DNA of 56,301 nt from Syntrophus sp. PtaU1.Bin005 (GTDB lineage Bacteria > Desulfobacterota > Syntrophia > Syntrophales > Syntrophaceae): assembly GCA_002067745.1 (NCBI GenBank), contig MVRU01000009.1, positions 1 through 56,301 of the forward strand, read 5' to 3'. The notes under the pieces are model-generated. The model was not told the origin of the DNA and ran no database searches. It worked only from the letters and a program-made list of their open reading frames with translations. The position numbers were made by a program, and so were the translations under genes. Positions 1-8,304 of this stretch are shown piece after piece (position 1 is the first letter of the stretch; each line of letters starts with the position of its first letter).

Positions 1-167
1 TAGGTTGATAACTGTTCCGTTGCTCCGAGGGGAATGGCCCCCGTTTTAGTTGAATCCTGTTGCCGCCGCCGGGAAAATTCTTTGGGCAATTGCCGAAGGA
101 CGTTCAACCTGCGGCTTTTATCATCTTGCCCATTTTCAAGCTTTGTAAAGAAAGGAGGGTCTGTACC

Positions 168-911
168 ATGCCGATGGGAGGAGTCGCTTATTGGAAGCGG
201 ACGTTGCTTTATGTGAATATCGATTCGATCGCCACATTGAGGGAAACGCGGGGCGAGGAAGAATCCGATCCTGTCCAGGGCGCGCTTATCTGCGAAAGGG
301 CCGGCTGTGACGGTATTTCGGTTTCTCTTGGGAGAGGCGACCTCGGTCTCCGGGAGGGGGAGATCTTCGCCGTCAAGGAAGCCATCCGTGGAATCTTCAA
401 CCTTGAGATTCCGCTTTCGGACGAACTCACGAATCTCGTGCAGAAGATAAAACCGGCTTCTGTGACCATTGTCCCTGAGGGCAGGGGGGAGGCGGTAGAG
501 CCAGGCGGGCTGAAGATCAGTGCGCATCAAGAGAAAATCAAAGAGACCGTTAACCTGTTCAAGGATCAGGGCATCTCCGTATCTCTTCTCGTAGATCCCG
601 ATCCGGAGGCCGTGCAGCTTGTGTGCGATTGTGAGGCGGACTCCGTCGAACTTTGTACCGGGGCCTATGGCCGTGCCCTTGACGAAAAGGTCATGGAGAG
701 TGAACTGAACAGGATCTACCAGGCGGCGAATGCTGCAGCGCATGTCGGGATCAAGGCCAATGCCGGCCATGGCCTCACCTACAGGAATATCGAGCCTGTT
801 TTAGATGCCAGGGGAATTCTGAGAGTCACGGTGGGAAATGCCGTTCTTTCGAGAGCGGCTTCGGTCGGGCTGGCCAAGGCCGTCGACGAACTGTGTGCCA
901 TACTGGAGTAG
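168..911 (+). CDS. Diverged PdxJ-family protein (pyridoxine 5'-phosphate synthase-like)
   Basis: 247 aa from the ATG at 168, chosen because AAGGAGG lies about 8 nt upstream; a longer in-frame opening exists but has no ribosome site. The TIM-barrel family is recognisable: VNID at 16-19, ATLR at 22-25, FNLE at 77-80, TGAYGRA at 164-170 and NAGHGLTYRN at 198-207. PdxJ condenses 1-deoxyxylulose-5-phosphate with 3-amino-2-oxopropyl phosphate to make pyridoxine phosphate. Several family-typical residues are changed: the His after VNID is Ser20, the HLREDRRHI active-site loop is SLGRGDLGL at 53-61, the His of IEIHTG is Cys163 and the phosphate-binding His of NIGHAI is Asn224. Glu80 and His201 remain. 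Family membership is clear; PdxJ activity is doubtful, and pdxST elsewhere in the window offers another PLP route. Confidence 0.85.
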   Translation: MPMGGVAYWKRTLLYVNIDSIATLRETRGEEESDPVQGALICERAGCDGISVSLGRGDLGLREGEIFAVKEAIRGIFNLEIPLSDELTNLVQKIKPASVTIVPEGRGEAVEPGGLKISAHQEKIKETVNLFKDQGISVSLLVDPDPEAVQLVCDCEADSVELCTGAYGRALDEKVMESELNRIYQAANAAAHVGIKANAGHGLTYRNIEPVLDARGILRVTVGNAVLSRAASVGLAKAVDELCAILE

Positions 912-986
912 TGCATTGGCGCGAAAGAACGTTATCCTGGAGAAGGCCATGCATCGCAACGCTCCATTTCCATGAGGCATAACAAC

Positions 987-1283
987 ATGATGATTCTGGA
1001 CGTGACGGAAAAAGCCGACGCGGCGATCAGGCAGTTTCTGGAAAACCGGACCGGGTCCTCCACCATCCGGATCCTGAGGCAGAATGCCCTGGGGCCCGGG
1101 TTGGCGATGGTTATTGACGAGCCCGGGGAAAAGGATCTGACGGTCACGGTCCGGAACATTGTCTTTGCAATCAACAGGGACCTTCTCAATAAGGCCAGGC
1201 CTATCCGCATCGATTTCGTTGAATACGGGGGAAGGAAGGGCTTTCTGCTTACTTCAAGCCTCCCCACTGGAGGATGCGGCTGA
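987..1283 (+). CDS. IscA/HesB-like protein with most cysteines missing
   Basis: 98 aa from ATG 987, preceded by GAGG with 9 nt spacing; an in-frame ATG at 972 has no such site. It resembles the short IscA/HesB iron-sulfur carrier family (DVTEKA start, IRILRQ strand, VIDEPGEKD, PIRIDFVEYGG, C-terminal SSLPTGGCG). The family normally has one internal Cys and a C-terminal Cys pair. Here the internal position reads NALGPGL, without Cys, and only one Cys is left, two residues before the stop. The stop is TGA; reading on would add 15 codons with no further Cys. It may have lost cluster binding or may be a truncated form. It lies 75 nt after the PdxJ-like gene on the same strand. Confidence 0.7.
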   Translation: MMILDVTEKADAAIRQFLENRTGSSTIRILRQNALGPGLAMVIDEPGEKDLTVTVRNIVFAINRDLLNKARPIRIDFVEYGGRKGFLLTSSLPTGGCG

Positions 1284-1632
1284 TCATGGCGGTTTTTTCC
1301 CGGTTTCAATTTCCTCCACCGGCCCGCTTAACCCGAATGGAAATAACCCCCCCGACATGAATGTTTACGGCGAAAATCGGTCCTCCTCTGCCGCACTTCT
1401 TCCCGTCTGCCGGAACCATCCCAGACTCATTTCGTCTCCCCCTCGGCTCGGTATGACGATTCTCGGCCACAGCCTTTAAAGGGGAATGAACGAGGTCTCG
1501 TTTTTGTCGGCCTGGTAAGATGATGCTGCAGGGCATTTGGATCGGTTGATTTCCTTTGACAAGTATGCAGATCTCGGGTATCTCTGAGTCCTTATTTAAG
1601 TTGAATAAAAAAGTTAATTTATGGAGTGTACA
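1284..1632 (+). other. Intergenic stretch upstream of the FecR-domain gene
   Basis: About 350 bases without a convincing gene. Open frames here lack ribosome sites and family resemblance. The last 80 bases turn AT-rich and hold the promoter listed at 1556-1584. Confidence 0.6.
1556..1584 (+). promoter_or_regulatory. Sigma-70-like promoter for the FecR-domain gene
   Basis: TTGACA at 1556-1561 and TATCTC at 1579-1584, separated by 17 nt, about 50 nt before the start codon at 1633. Confidence 0.5.
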
Positions 1633-3318
1633 ATGAAAAAGTGTGCTCTTATTCTGATGGCTCTCCTTTTCTTTGTTGCCCAGCCGACAAACGGCAGTGC
1701 CGGCATGAAGTCTTCATCCGCAGAACGCTCTACCCAGAACGATCAGATACCAGATACAGGTTGCCGTAAAGATTCCCGCAACTTCAGCAAATCCGGCCAC
1801 AGCAGTGGAACGCCGGCTGATCGGAAGGTCCGGGTTTGTTCCAGCACGAAAAAAAGGCTTAAAGGCAGTCGATATTCCGGGAAGCCTGTTCCCTCCCGGA
1901 ACATGACGCCCCTGAAAGGTTGTGTGGCCCTGGTGCAGGGAGAAGCCCGCATGCAGCTGAGAGGAAAAGGGGACTGGATAAGCCTGAAAGCCGGGGATCA
2001 TATTCCTCCCCGGAGCAACCTGAGGACCGGACGGGACGGCGCCGTGGAAATCAAATATGAGGACGGCAGCAGTTTATTGCTTCGGTCCCACACGGAGGTA
2101 ACGATCATCGAAGCCTGGAAGACCAGGACATCCCGACTGCTGCGCGATTTTTTCCTCAGCGCCGGGCGGGTGACAGCAAAAGTCCAGTCGGTCATGGGGC
2201 GATCATCCCGATTTCGCATCCACACCCCGACGGCGATTGCGTCGGTTCGAGGAACGGAATTCCGGGTCACCGTGGACAAGGAGCATGAAACCTGTGTGGA
2301 AGTCCTCAAGAGCCGCGTCACCGTCGATACGGCCACAAAGGTCATCAACCTGGCGCAGGGTGAAGGCGCCAGAATAAAGAACCCGGCCAGGCCGCTGCCC
2401 CCGCGGAAACTCCTGCTTGCGCCGAACCCCCTGGGCCTGGAATCTCTTTACAACACGGCGCCGGTCATTTCGCTCGCCTCTGTCGGCGGCGCCCAAGCCT
2501 ATCGCGTGATGGTTGCGAAGGATGAGCAGGGGAAGCAGCTGGTGTGGGAACGCGAGGTCAGACGCGGCGAGCGCGTGACCATGAGCGGTCTTGACGACGG
2601 TTCCTATTTTCTCCTGACTCAGAGCATCGATCCGATCGGCCTGGAAGGCGTTCCCTCCGAAGCGTTCCCTTTCACAATCCGGGAAAATCCTCTTCCCCCG
2701 ATGCTTCTTACCTCCGGGTGTGAGCGCCGGGGTGGAGAAAAGGCGGTGACCCTGGAGTGGTTGTCTGTCGCGGACGCGGCACGATATCACCTTCAGATCA
2801 GCGAGGACGGGGATTTCCGGAATCCTGTCGTGGACAGGCCCGATCTGGCGGCCGTGTCATTCAGGGCTGAGGGACTGGAAAACAAGCCCTATTCGTTCCG
2901 GATTCGTTCCGTTGCCAGGGACGACAGTCCGGGAGGCTGGTCCGATCCAGTGGCGATTCCCGCACCCTGCCCGCCGCAGGCATCCTCCGGCGCCTGGCCG
3001 GATTTCTCTGACGGCATGATCACCCTGAGGTCAAGGAGTGCGGGCGAAGGCTTCAAGTATCATGTTCAGATAGCCAGGGACGATCGATTCCAAGAGATCC
3101 TGGTCGATGAGAAGGTGGACGGGCCGGAGATATCGGTCAGAAAACCGAAGGAATCCGGAACCTACTTTGTCCGGATCGCTTCCGTCGACGGAAGCGGCAA
3201 AACCGGCAGTTTTTCCCGGCCGCAGAGTTTCGCCATCCAGAACCGGTTTCCGCCCGAATGGATTGGGATTGGGAGTGGAACCGGTCTATTTCTTTTGCTT
3301 TTGCTTTTTACCCTTTAA
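1633..3318 (+). CDS. FecR-domain envelope protein
   Basis: 561 aa from ATG 1633; GGAG 6 nt upstream favours this start over an in-frame ATG at 1621. A signal peptide (KK followed by a hydrophobic core, to about residue 24) precedes a Ser/Lys-rich linker. A FecR-type domain follows at about 95-235, with KAGDHIPP, YEDGSSLLLRS and the typical TPTAIASVRGTEFRV stretch. The rest (about 265-540) looks like three fibronectin-like repeats (AYRVMVAKD, RYHLQISED, KYHVQIARD). It ends in a short hydrophobic segment. Such proteins often sit beside CHASE2 sensors, as here, and probably act in the periplasm as a sensing or scaffold partner. A -1 frame near the C-terminus would carry the protein on to 3479, touching the next gene; this is reported as a finding. 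Confidence 0.8.
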   Translation: MKKCALILMALLFFVAQPTNGSAGMKSSSAERSTQNDQIPDTGCRKDSRNFSKSGHSSGTPADRKVRVCSSTKKRLKGSRYSGKPVPSRNMTPLKGCVALVQGEARMQLRGKGDWISLKAGDHIPPRSNLRTGRDGAVEIKYEDGSSLLLRSHTEVTIIEAWKTRTSRLLRDFFLSAGRVTAKVQSVMGRSSRFRIHTPTAIASVRGTEFRVTVDKEHETCVEVLKSRVTVDTATKVINLAQGEGARIKNPARPLPPRKLLLAPNPLGLESLYNTAPVISLASVGGAQAYRVMVAKDEQGKQLVWEREVRRGERVTMSGLDDGSYFLLTQSIDPIGLEGVPSEAFPFTIRENPLPPMLLTSGCERRGGEKAVTLEWLSVADAARYHLQISEDGDFRNPVVDRPDLAAVSFRAEGLENKPYSFRIRSVARDDSPGGWSDPVAIPAPCPPQASSGAWPDFSDGMITLRSRSAGEGFKYHVQIARDDRFQEILVDEKVDGPEISVRKPKESGTYFVRIASVDGSGKTGSFSRPQSFAIQNRFPPEWIGIGSGTGLFLLLLLFTL

Positions 3319-3475
3319 GGCTACCCGGAAGAAGGGGACCGGAAAATCGCTTCCTGCCGTCGATCAGGGCTCCGATCTTTGGCGAAATGCAGGCTTTCAG
3401 TCTTCCGTGGTCTGCCGTCAAGGGTCATGAAGCTCTTGTCCGGGGCATGACTTTTATGAAAGAGCACCGCTGTCC

Positions 3476-5755
3476 ATGATGCCCATCCGGAAGATTCTTC
3501 TGGCTGCTTTATGCCTGCTGCTCCTCCTCGGCCTCGAGTATCTCGGTTGTTTCGAAGGGATGAACAATTATTTCTACGATCTCGCCTTTCGTTTTCGAGG
3601 TCCGGAAAGGCCCCTGGACAAAATTCTCATTGCAGCCGTTGATGAGAAGACGCTTGACCGACTCGGACCCTGGCCCCTGAAACGAACCTGCTATGCTTCC
3701 CTCCTTGAAAAAATGAAGCCCTCCGGCATTGTGGCTTTTGATATCCTCCTGTCCGAGCCTTCCCCCCTTGATCCTCTTCTTGCCGAGGCCATGAAAAAAG
3801 GCCCTCCGGTTGTTTTGCCGATCCTGATCAACGAGGACCTGATGATTGAGCATCCTGCCCGTGCGCTCTCGGCATTTCCTGCGGGACACGTTCATGTTGA
3901 ACGGGGGATCGACGGGGTAGCCAGGGAAGTACATCACACGCTCTATTTTCAGGGGCGGCTGCTGCCGTCGTTTGCTTCGATGGTCCATGAACTGGCGGGA
4001 GGGCGCTCCCTTTCCCGGGGAGCCCACCCCCCGGAGCCTGAGGACGAAAAAACCATTTTTCAGGAAAATCTCATGAGAATCAATTACGCAGGCGGTCCGG
4101 GCACCATCCCCCGCGTCTCTGTCTGCGATGTTGTCCAGGGGGCTTATCCCGAGGACCACTTCCGGGGCCGGATCGTTCTGGTTGGAATTACAGCCATGGG
4201 ACTGGTGGACAGCGTCACAACCCCCTATGCCGAAACCCGGATGGGTATGTCGGGTGTAGAGGTTCAGGCCAATATCGTCAACAACCTGCTTCTTGGCAAC
4301 GAGATCCGCGTAGTTTCCCTGGCGGCAAGCTGGTTGATCGGCATTCCGGTCGCCCTGTTGCTTTATGGCCTTTTTTTCCGAATGACGGAAGGGAGCTGCC
4401 TCCTTCTTCTGATCGCCGCCGTGATGATTTATTCCCTGCTCACCCTCCTCGCTTTTTTCGTCTGGCATGTCTGGAACCCGCCGGCTGCAACCATGCTCAG
4501 TTTTCTGGTTCTCCTGACTCTGGCCTATCTCCTCAAACTCCATGCAGCGGCGGAAAGTCTCGGTGCGACCTATGCGGCCATCCGGCCGCACCTGAGAAAT
4601 GCGGGGGGTAAGGATGAGCCGGGTTACGGCAGAGAGGGGATTGCGGGGCTTCTCACCCCCAGGGGAATTCAGCGGCAGGCCCTTTCCCTTCATGGAATCG
4701 CGCATCAACTGATCTTTGAAAAGGAGCTGTCCGATCGGATTCTGTTAAGCGACATCTTCGGCGTGGCGGTTTTCGACCCCGATGGAAGGCTGATGCTGGC
4801 CAATGGCGATATCCATCGGCTCTGTGCGGAAAATGAAATCTTTCTGAACGCCAGGGATCGTTTTCTGTCCGATCTGGCCGGCCATGTCCTGGAAAAGGAG
4901 GCGAGCGAACCGGCCTTCGAGCAATGGCTTCAGATGGGGGCCATTACGGTCTTTCTCGACAGGCCGGAAAGGCGATATCTCAAGGTGGACGTTTCACTGC
5001 TGCCCGTTGCGGAGAAGGCGTACTCCCTGTTCCTTCTCACCGACATCACGCAGGTCAAGGAAGTGGAGCTTCTGAAAGGTCAAATCGTATCAATCGTCTC
5101 CCACGAGTTGAGGACTCCCATGGCCAATATCCAGGGCTTCAGCGAACTGCTGGCGGGCAGTCTGGAGGGGGATCTCAAACAGTATGCCGGCATTGTCCTG
5201 GAGGAATCGGAGCGGCTGACCAAATTTGTCAACACCTTCCTCGACATCAATCGGCTGGAGGAGGGGCGGGAGCGGATGGAAAAAACCCCCGTTTCCGTTC
5301 CGGACCTCGTCCGGAAGGCTCGAGTCAAGATGCAGCCCGCGTCGAAGGGCAAGGGCATCGAGCTCCTTGCCGAGGTTCCTGCCGATATGGCTCCCGTTCT
5401 TCTGGACCGGGATGTCACCGAGCAGGTCCTTTTGAATCTGATCGAGAACGCCCTCAAGTACAGTCCGCCGAACCGGCCTGTGATTCTTCGGGTTGCGGAA
5501 GGGCCGGACTCCGTCATCATCGAAGTGGCTGATAAGGGGTACGGGATCCGGGACGAGGACCGGGACCGGATCTTCGATAAATTCTACCGGGCGAACGTCG
5601 CAGGTGCTGAAACTGTGAAAGGATCGGGACTGGGGCTGGCTTTTGTGAAGCGGGCCGTTGAAGCTCAGGGGGGGCGGGTGATCGTCCGGAGCGTCTTTGG
5701 AAAGGGATCCACCTTTTCACTTGTCTTTCCCAGAGCGGTGCGGCCGGAGATGTAG
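3476..5755 (+). CDS. CHASE2-domain sensor histidine kinase
   Basis: 759 aa. The order is: N-terminal membrane anchor (about 6-24), extracytoplasmic CHASE2 sensor domain (about 30-280, with FYDLAFRFRGP and AVDEKTLDRLGPWP), three hydrophobic segments (about 275-360), a weak PAS-like region (about 420-530), then HisKA with SHELRTP and phosphoacceptor His543. The HATPase_c domain follows with N box NLIENALKY, G1 box DKGYGI and GSGLGLAF. It is expected to autophosphorylate in response to an envelope signal. No response regulator follows directly; the nearest is the convergent receiver-kinase protein at 5783-7783. The FecR-domain gene upstream is its likely partner. ATG at 3476 is the first of two adjacent ATG codons. 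Confidence 0.93.
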   Translation: MMPIRKILLAALCLLLLLGLEYLGCFEGMNNYFYDLAFRFRGPERPLDKILIAAVDEKTLDRLGPWPLKRTCYASLLEKMKPSGIVAFDILLSEPSPLDPLLAEAMKKGPPVVLPILINEDLMIEHPARALSAFPAGHVHVERGIDGVAREVHHTLYFQGRLLPSFASMVHELAGGRSLSRGAHPPEPEDEKTIFQENLMRINYAGGPGTIPRVSVCDVVQGAYPEDHFRGRIVLVGITAMGLVDSVTTPYAETRMGMSGVEVQANIVNNLLLGNEIRVVSLAASWLIGIPVALLLYGLFFRMTEGSCLLLLIAAVMIYSLLTLLAFFVWHVWNPPAATMLSFLVLLTLAYLLKLHAAAESLGATYAAIRPHLRNAGGKDEPGYGREGIAGLLTPRGIQRQALSLHGIAHQLIFEKELSDRILLSDIFGVAVFDPDGRLMLANGDIHRLCAENEIFLNARDRFLSDLAGHVLEKEASEPAFEQWLQMGAITVFLDRPERRYLKVDVSLLPVAEKAYSLFLLTDITQVKEVELLKGQIVSIVSHELRTPMANIQGFSELLAGSLEGDLKQYAGIVLEESERLTKFVNTFLDINRLEEGRERMEKTPVSVPDLVRKARVKMQPASKGKGIELLAEVPADMAPVLLDRDVTEQVLLNLIENALKYSPPNRPVILRVAEGPDSVIIEVADKGYGIRDEDRDRIFDKFYRANVAGAETVKGSGLGLAFVKRAVEAQGGRVIVRSVFGKGSTFSLVFPRAVRPEM

Positions 5756-5782
5756 GTCCATCGGAATCTCGAAGCCTGCGCT

Positions 5783-7783
5783 TCAGACCAGGACTTTGCG
5801 GACAGCCCGCGCCAGGTCCCCGAGGGACAGCGGCTTCATGAGGAATTGGCGGATGCCGATCTCCTGCGCCCTGACTTCGGAAATCAGGTCGCTGTACCCG
5901 GTGCAGAGAATGATGGGTATATCGCTGCGAATCTTCAACAGCTCCTCGGCCAGTTTGTCTCCCCTCATGTTGGGCATGGTCATGTCCGTGATGACAATAT
6001 CAAAGGAATCGGGCTGAGCGCGAAAAAGCTCCAGCGCTTCCGCGCTGCTCTGTCTGGCGGTCACATGAAACCCGAGGGCCGTGAGCATGGATTTTGTCAC
6101 GTCGAGAATGGCCGCTTCGTCATCAACGAACAGGACGCGTTCGCTGCCCTTGGGGATCGGCTCCGAGTCTCCGTTGTCTCCGGGTTCTTCCGGTTCAATC
6201 AGGGGCAGATAAACACTGATGGTTGTGCCCTCTCCCGGTACGCTGGCGACATGGATCCTGCCGCCGTGATCCCGGACAATGCCGTAAACAACGGATAACC
6301 CCAGGCCGGTTCCTTCTCCGGGGCCCTTGGTGGTGAAAAAGGGATCAAAAATCCGGTCAAGAATCGCCGAATCGATCCCGTGTCCCGTATCCCTGACCCG
6401 TAATCTGGCGTACTCGCCTGTAGCGAGATGGATGGACGGATGCCGCTTGCCGGGAGGGATTTTTTCCTGAGCGAGTTCAATGTCCAGGATGCCGCCCCGT
6501 TCCCTCATGGCATGAAAGGCATTGGTCGCCAGATTCATCAGGATCTGGTGCACCTGGGTCGCATCGGCGAGAATCATGAGGGACTGGTCGGAAATCCGCT
6601 GATTGATCTGAATCGTGGACGGGATCGTGGCCCGAAGCATCTTGAGCCCCTCCTTGATGACCGGTGCCAGGAGGATGGGCTTTTTCTCCTGATCCTGAGG
6701 GCGGCTGAAAATGAGGATTTGTTTGATCATGTCCTTGGCGCGATTGCTGACCTGGAGGGCCCGGTCAAGATAAAACTGGCGCTTTTCCGGGCTGGGGGTC
6801 AGTTTGGTGAGCTCCATGTACCCGATCATGGCGCTCAGGATATTATTGAAATCGTGGGCAATGCCTCCCGCCAGTGTCCCGATGGCTTCCAGTTTCTGGA
6901 CCTGCTTGAGCATTTCGTTAGCCCGCTTCAAATCCTCCGTCCGCTCCTGAACCAGTTCCTCCATATGGTGGTGGGAGTCCCGCAGCGTTTTTTCGGCCTG
7001 TATCCGCCGCGTGACATCCTCGATCAGGATAAGAATGTTGCTGAACTCTCCGCAGGAGGGCAATCTTTTTACGGAAAGGATGCGTTCTTTGCCATCCTCT
7101 GTTTCCGGCTGCTCGATCAGGATCTGATCCGGAGAGTGGGAACCGAGGAGCGACTCTATCTGGGTTCTCGCCTCTCCTTCAAAGAGGGTGGGAAGCGGAA
7201 CAAAGAGGATCTGATCCTGTGTCTGGTCCAGGATCTTCATGGCCGGAGCATTGACATAAACAATCTGGCCGGAGCAGATCTCAATGATCCCTTCCGCAAT
7301 GCTGTCAAGCATTGTCTGCAGGTATCGGTTCTTGGCAATCAGTTCCTTGGTCAACTGCCTCGCATTGGTGCATTCCAATCCGATCCGGCCGGTTTTCCCC
7401 GGGCGGGAACCGCAGGTCTGCACATCTTCAAGGAGGGCTAAAATATGGGATTCCGTCTCCTTGAAAGAACCCTTGGCGATCAGGGCATCGGCGCCTATGC
7501 TAGAAGGATCCAGATCCAATTCATGGGCTGCCGCTGACATGATGGCCAGAAAGACGCTTTTCAGGGAATCCATCCGGCGGATTTTCTGGCACAACTCATC
7601 ACCGTTGATGTTCGGAAGAAAGTAATCACAGAGAATGATGTCGGGGGTATAATGTTCCAGAGCCCTGAAGGCTGACAGAGCGTCCATGGCCGTGACGACC
7701 TCATGTCCGGCATCGGTCAACTTTTTTTCCAAAAACATGCTGAGATGGCTATTGTCGTCAATGATGAAAATTTTTTCCCCCAT
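5783..7783 (-). CDS. Hybrid receiver-PAS-histidine kinase-receiver protein
   Basis: 666 aa with two receiver domains around a kinase. The N-terminal receiver occupies 1-120 (acidic IIDD at 7-10, phosphoacceptor Asp53 in LCDYFLP). A PAS region lies at about 150-260 and a coiled-coil linker to 295. HisKA carries AHDFNN with His310, followed by HATPase_c with DTGHGID and GTGLGLSV. The C-terminal receiver occupies 548-666 (Asp600 in ITDMTMP, Lys in LMKPLS). This is the architecture of a phosphorelay node that receives a phosphoryl group at one end and processes a second receiver at the other. No DNA-binding domain is present. It converges on the CHASE2 kinase gene with a 27-nt gap. Start ATG fits GGATGG upstream. 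Confidence 0.93.
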   Translation of the reverse strand: MGEKIFIIDDNSHLSMFLEKKLTDAGHEVVTAMDALSAFRALEHYTPDIILCDYFLPNINGDELCQKIRRMDSLKSVFLAIMSAAAHELDLDPSSIGADALIAKGSFKETESHILALLEDVQTCGSRPGKTGRIGLECTNARQLTKELIAKNRYLQTMLDSIAEGIIEICSGQIVYVNAPAMKILDQTQDQILFVPLPTLFEGEARTQIESLLGSHSPDQILIEQPETEDGKERILSVKRLPSCGEFSNILILIEDVTRRIQAEKTLRDSHHHMEELVQERTEDLKRANEMLKQVQKLEAIGTLAGGIAHDFNNILSAMIGYMELTKLTPSPEKRQFYLDRALQVSNRAKDMIKQILIFSRPQDQEKKPILLAPVIKEGLKMLRATIPSTIQINQRISDQSLMILADATQVHQILMNLATNAFHAMRERGGILDIELAQEKIPPGKRHPSIHLATGEYARLRVRDTGHGIDSAILDRIFDPFFTTKGPGEGTGLGLSVVYGIVRDHGGRIHVASVPGEGTTISVYLPLIEPEEPGDNGDSEPIPKGSERVLFVDDEAAILDVTKSMLTALGFHVTARQSSAEALELFRAQPDSFDIVITDMTMPNMRGDKLAEELLKIRSDIPIILCTGYSDLISEVRAQEIGIRQFLMKPLSLGDLARAVRKVLV

Positions 7784-8304
7784 GGTACCATCCTTAAAAT
7801 GTCAGGCGAGTAATGCGCTCACAGAGCGACATAAAAACTGGTATAAAGGCAAGTCAACGACCCCGGTTTGCACTCGATTCAAGTCCAAAGAAGGAGGCCG
7901 TTACCGGCCTGAGCCAGAAAAAATCAACTTTAATGAGGAAACGGAGTATGGCATATGCCTTGTCATCATTCAAGGTTAAAAAAGAGACCAGAAAAAAATG
8001 ATGCCTCTCCCCTGCAAGGTCCTCAGGCTGCAGAGGAGGGAGGCCGGAGAAAGGACCTCTCCGGTCGGCAGGTTTGGCCGTATCCGGGGCGTCATGTTCC
8101 GGCGGCAGGCAGCGGAGAACGAAACATGCGGGTAAGGCCGCAGGTCCCGGCTCGTGAACCAATAAATCATCTATCTATATAAAATAACTTGTGAATTATA
8201 AATTTAAGTTTTGTTGAGATGGAAATTCGTCTATAGTGATTATCAGAGATGATTCAAAAAGACAAAACGAACGGAAAGGTTTCCGTCGATTCGGGAGTCA
8301 TGTT
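7784..8304 (+). other. Intergenic stretch upstream of hgcA
   Basis: About 520 bases between divergent genes. It holds the kinase promoter (7829-7857), a short perfect hairpin (AGGCCG/CGGCCT around 7906-7921) and an AT-rich block at 8160-8235 likely to contain the hgcA promoter. I looked for the conserved box of a cobalamin riboswitch, relevant because HgcA binds a corrinoid, and did not see one. Small open frames here have no recognisable product. Confidence 0.5.
7829..7857 (-). promoter_or_regulatory. Promoter for the hybrid kinase gene
   Basis: On the minus strand TTGACT (7857-7852) and TTATGT (7834-7829) with a 17-nt spacer, about 45 nt before the start codon. Confidence 0.45.

Noticed and set aside
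3509-4708. 399-residue frame antisense to the CHASE2 kinase
   Set aside because: Low-complexity polar translation with no motif; the plus-strand kinase is certain.
7998-8135. 45-codon frame upstream of hgcA, preceded by a 16-codon frame ending in ATGA overlap
   Set aside because: Arg-rich translation without a recognisable pattern or clear ribosome site; could be a leader but evidence is too thin.
8000-8304. Cobalamin riboswitch in front of hgcA
   Set aside because: Searched by eye for the conserved B12-box type sequence; not found.
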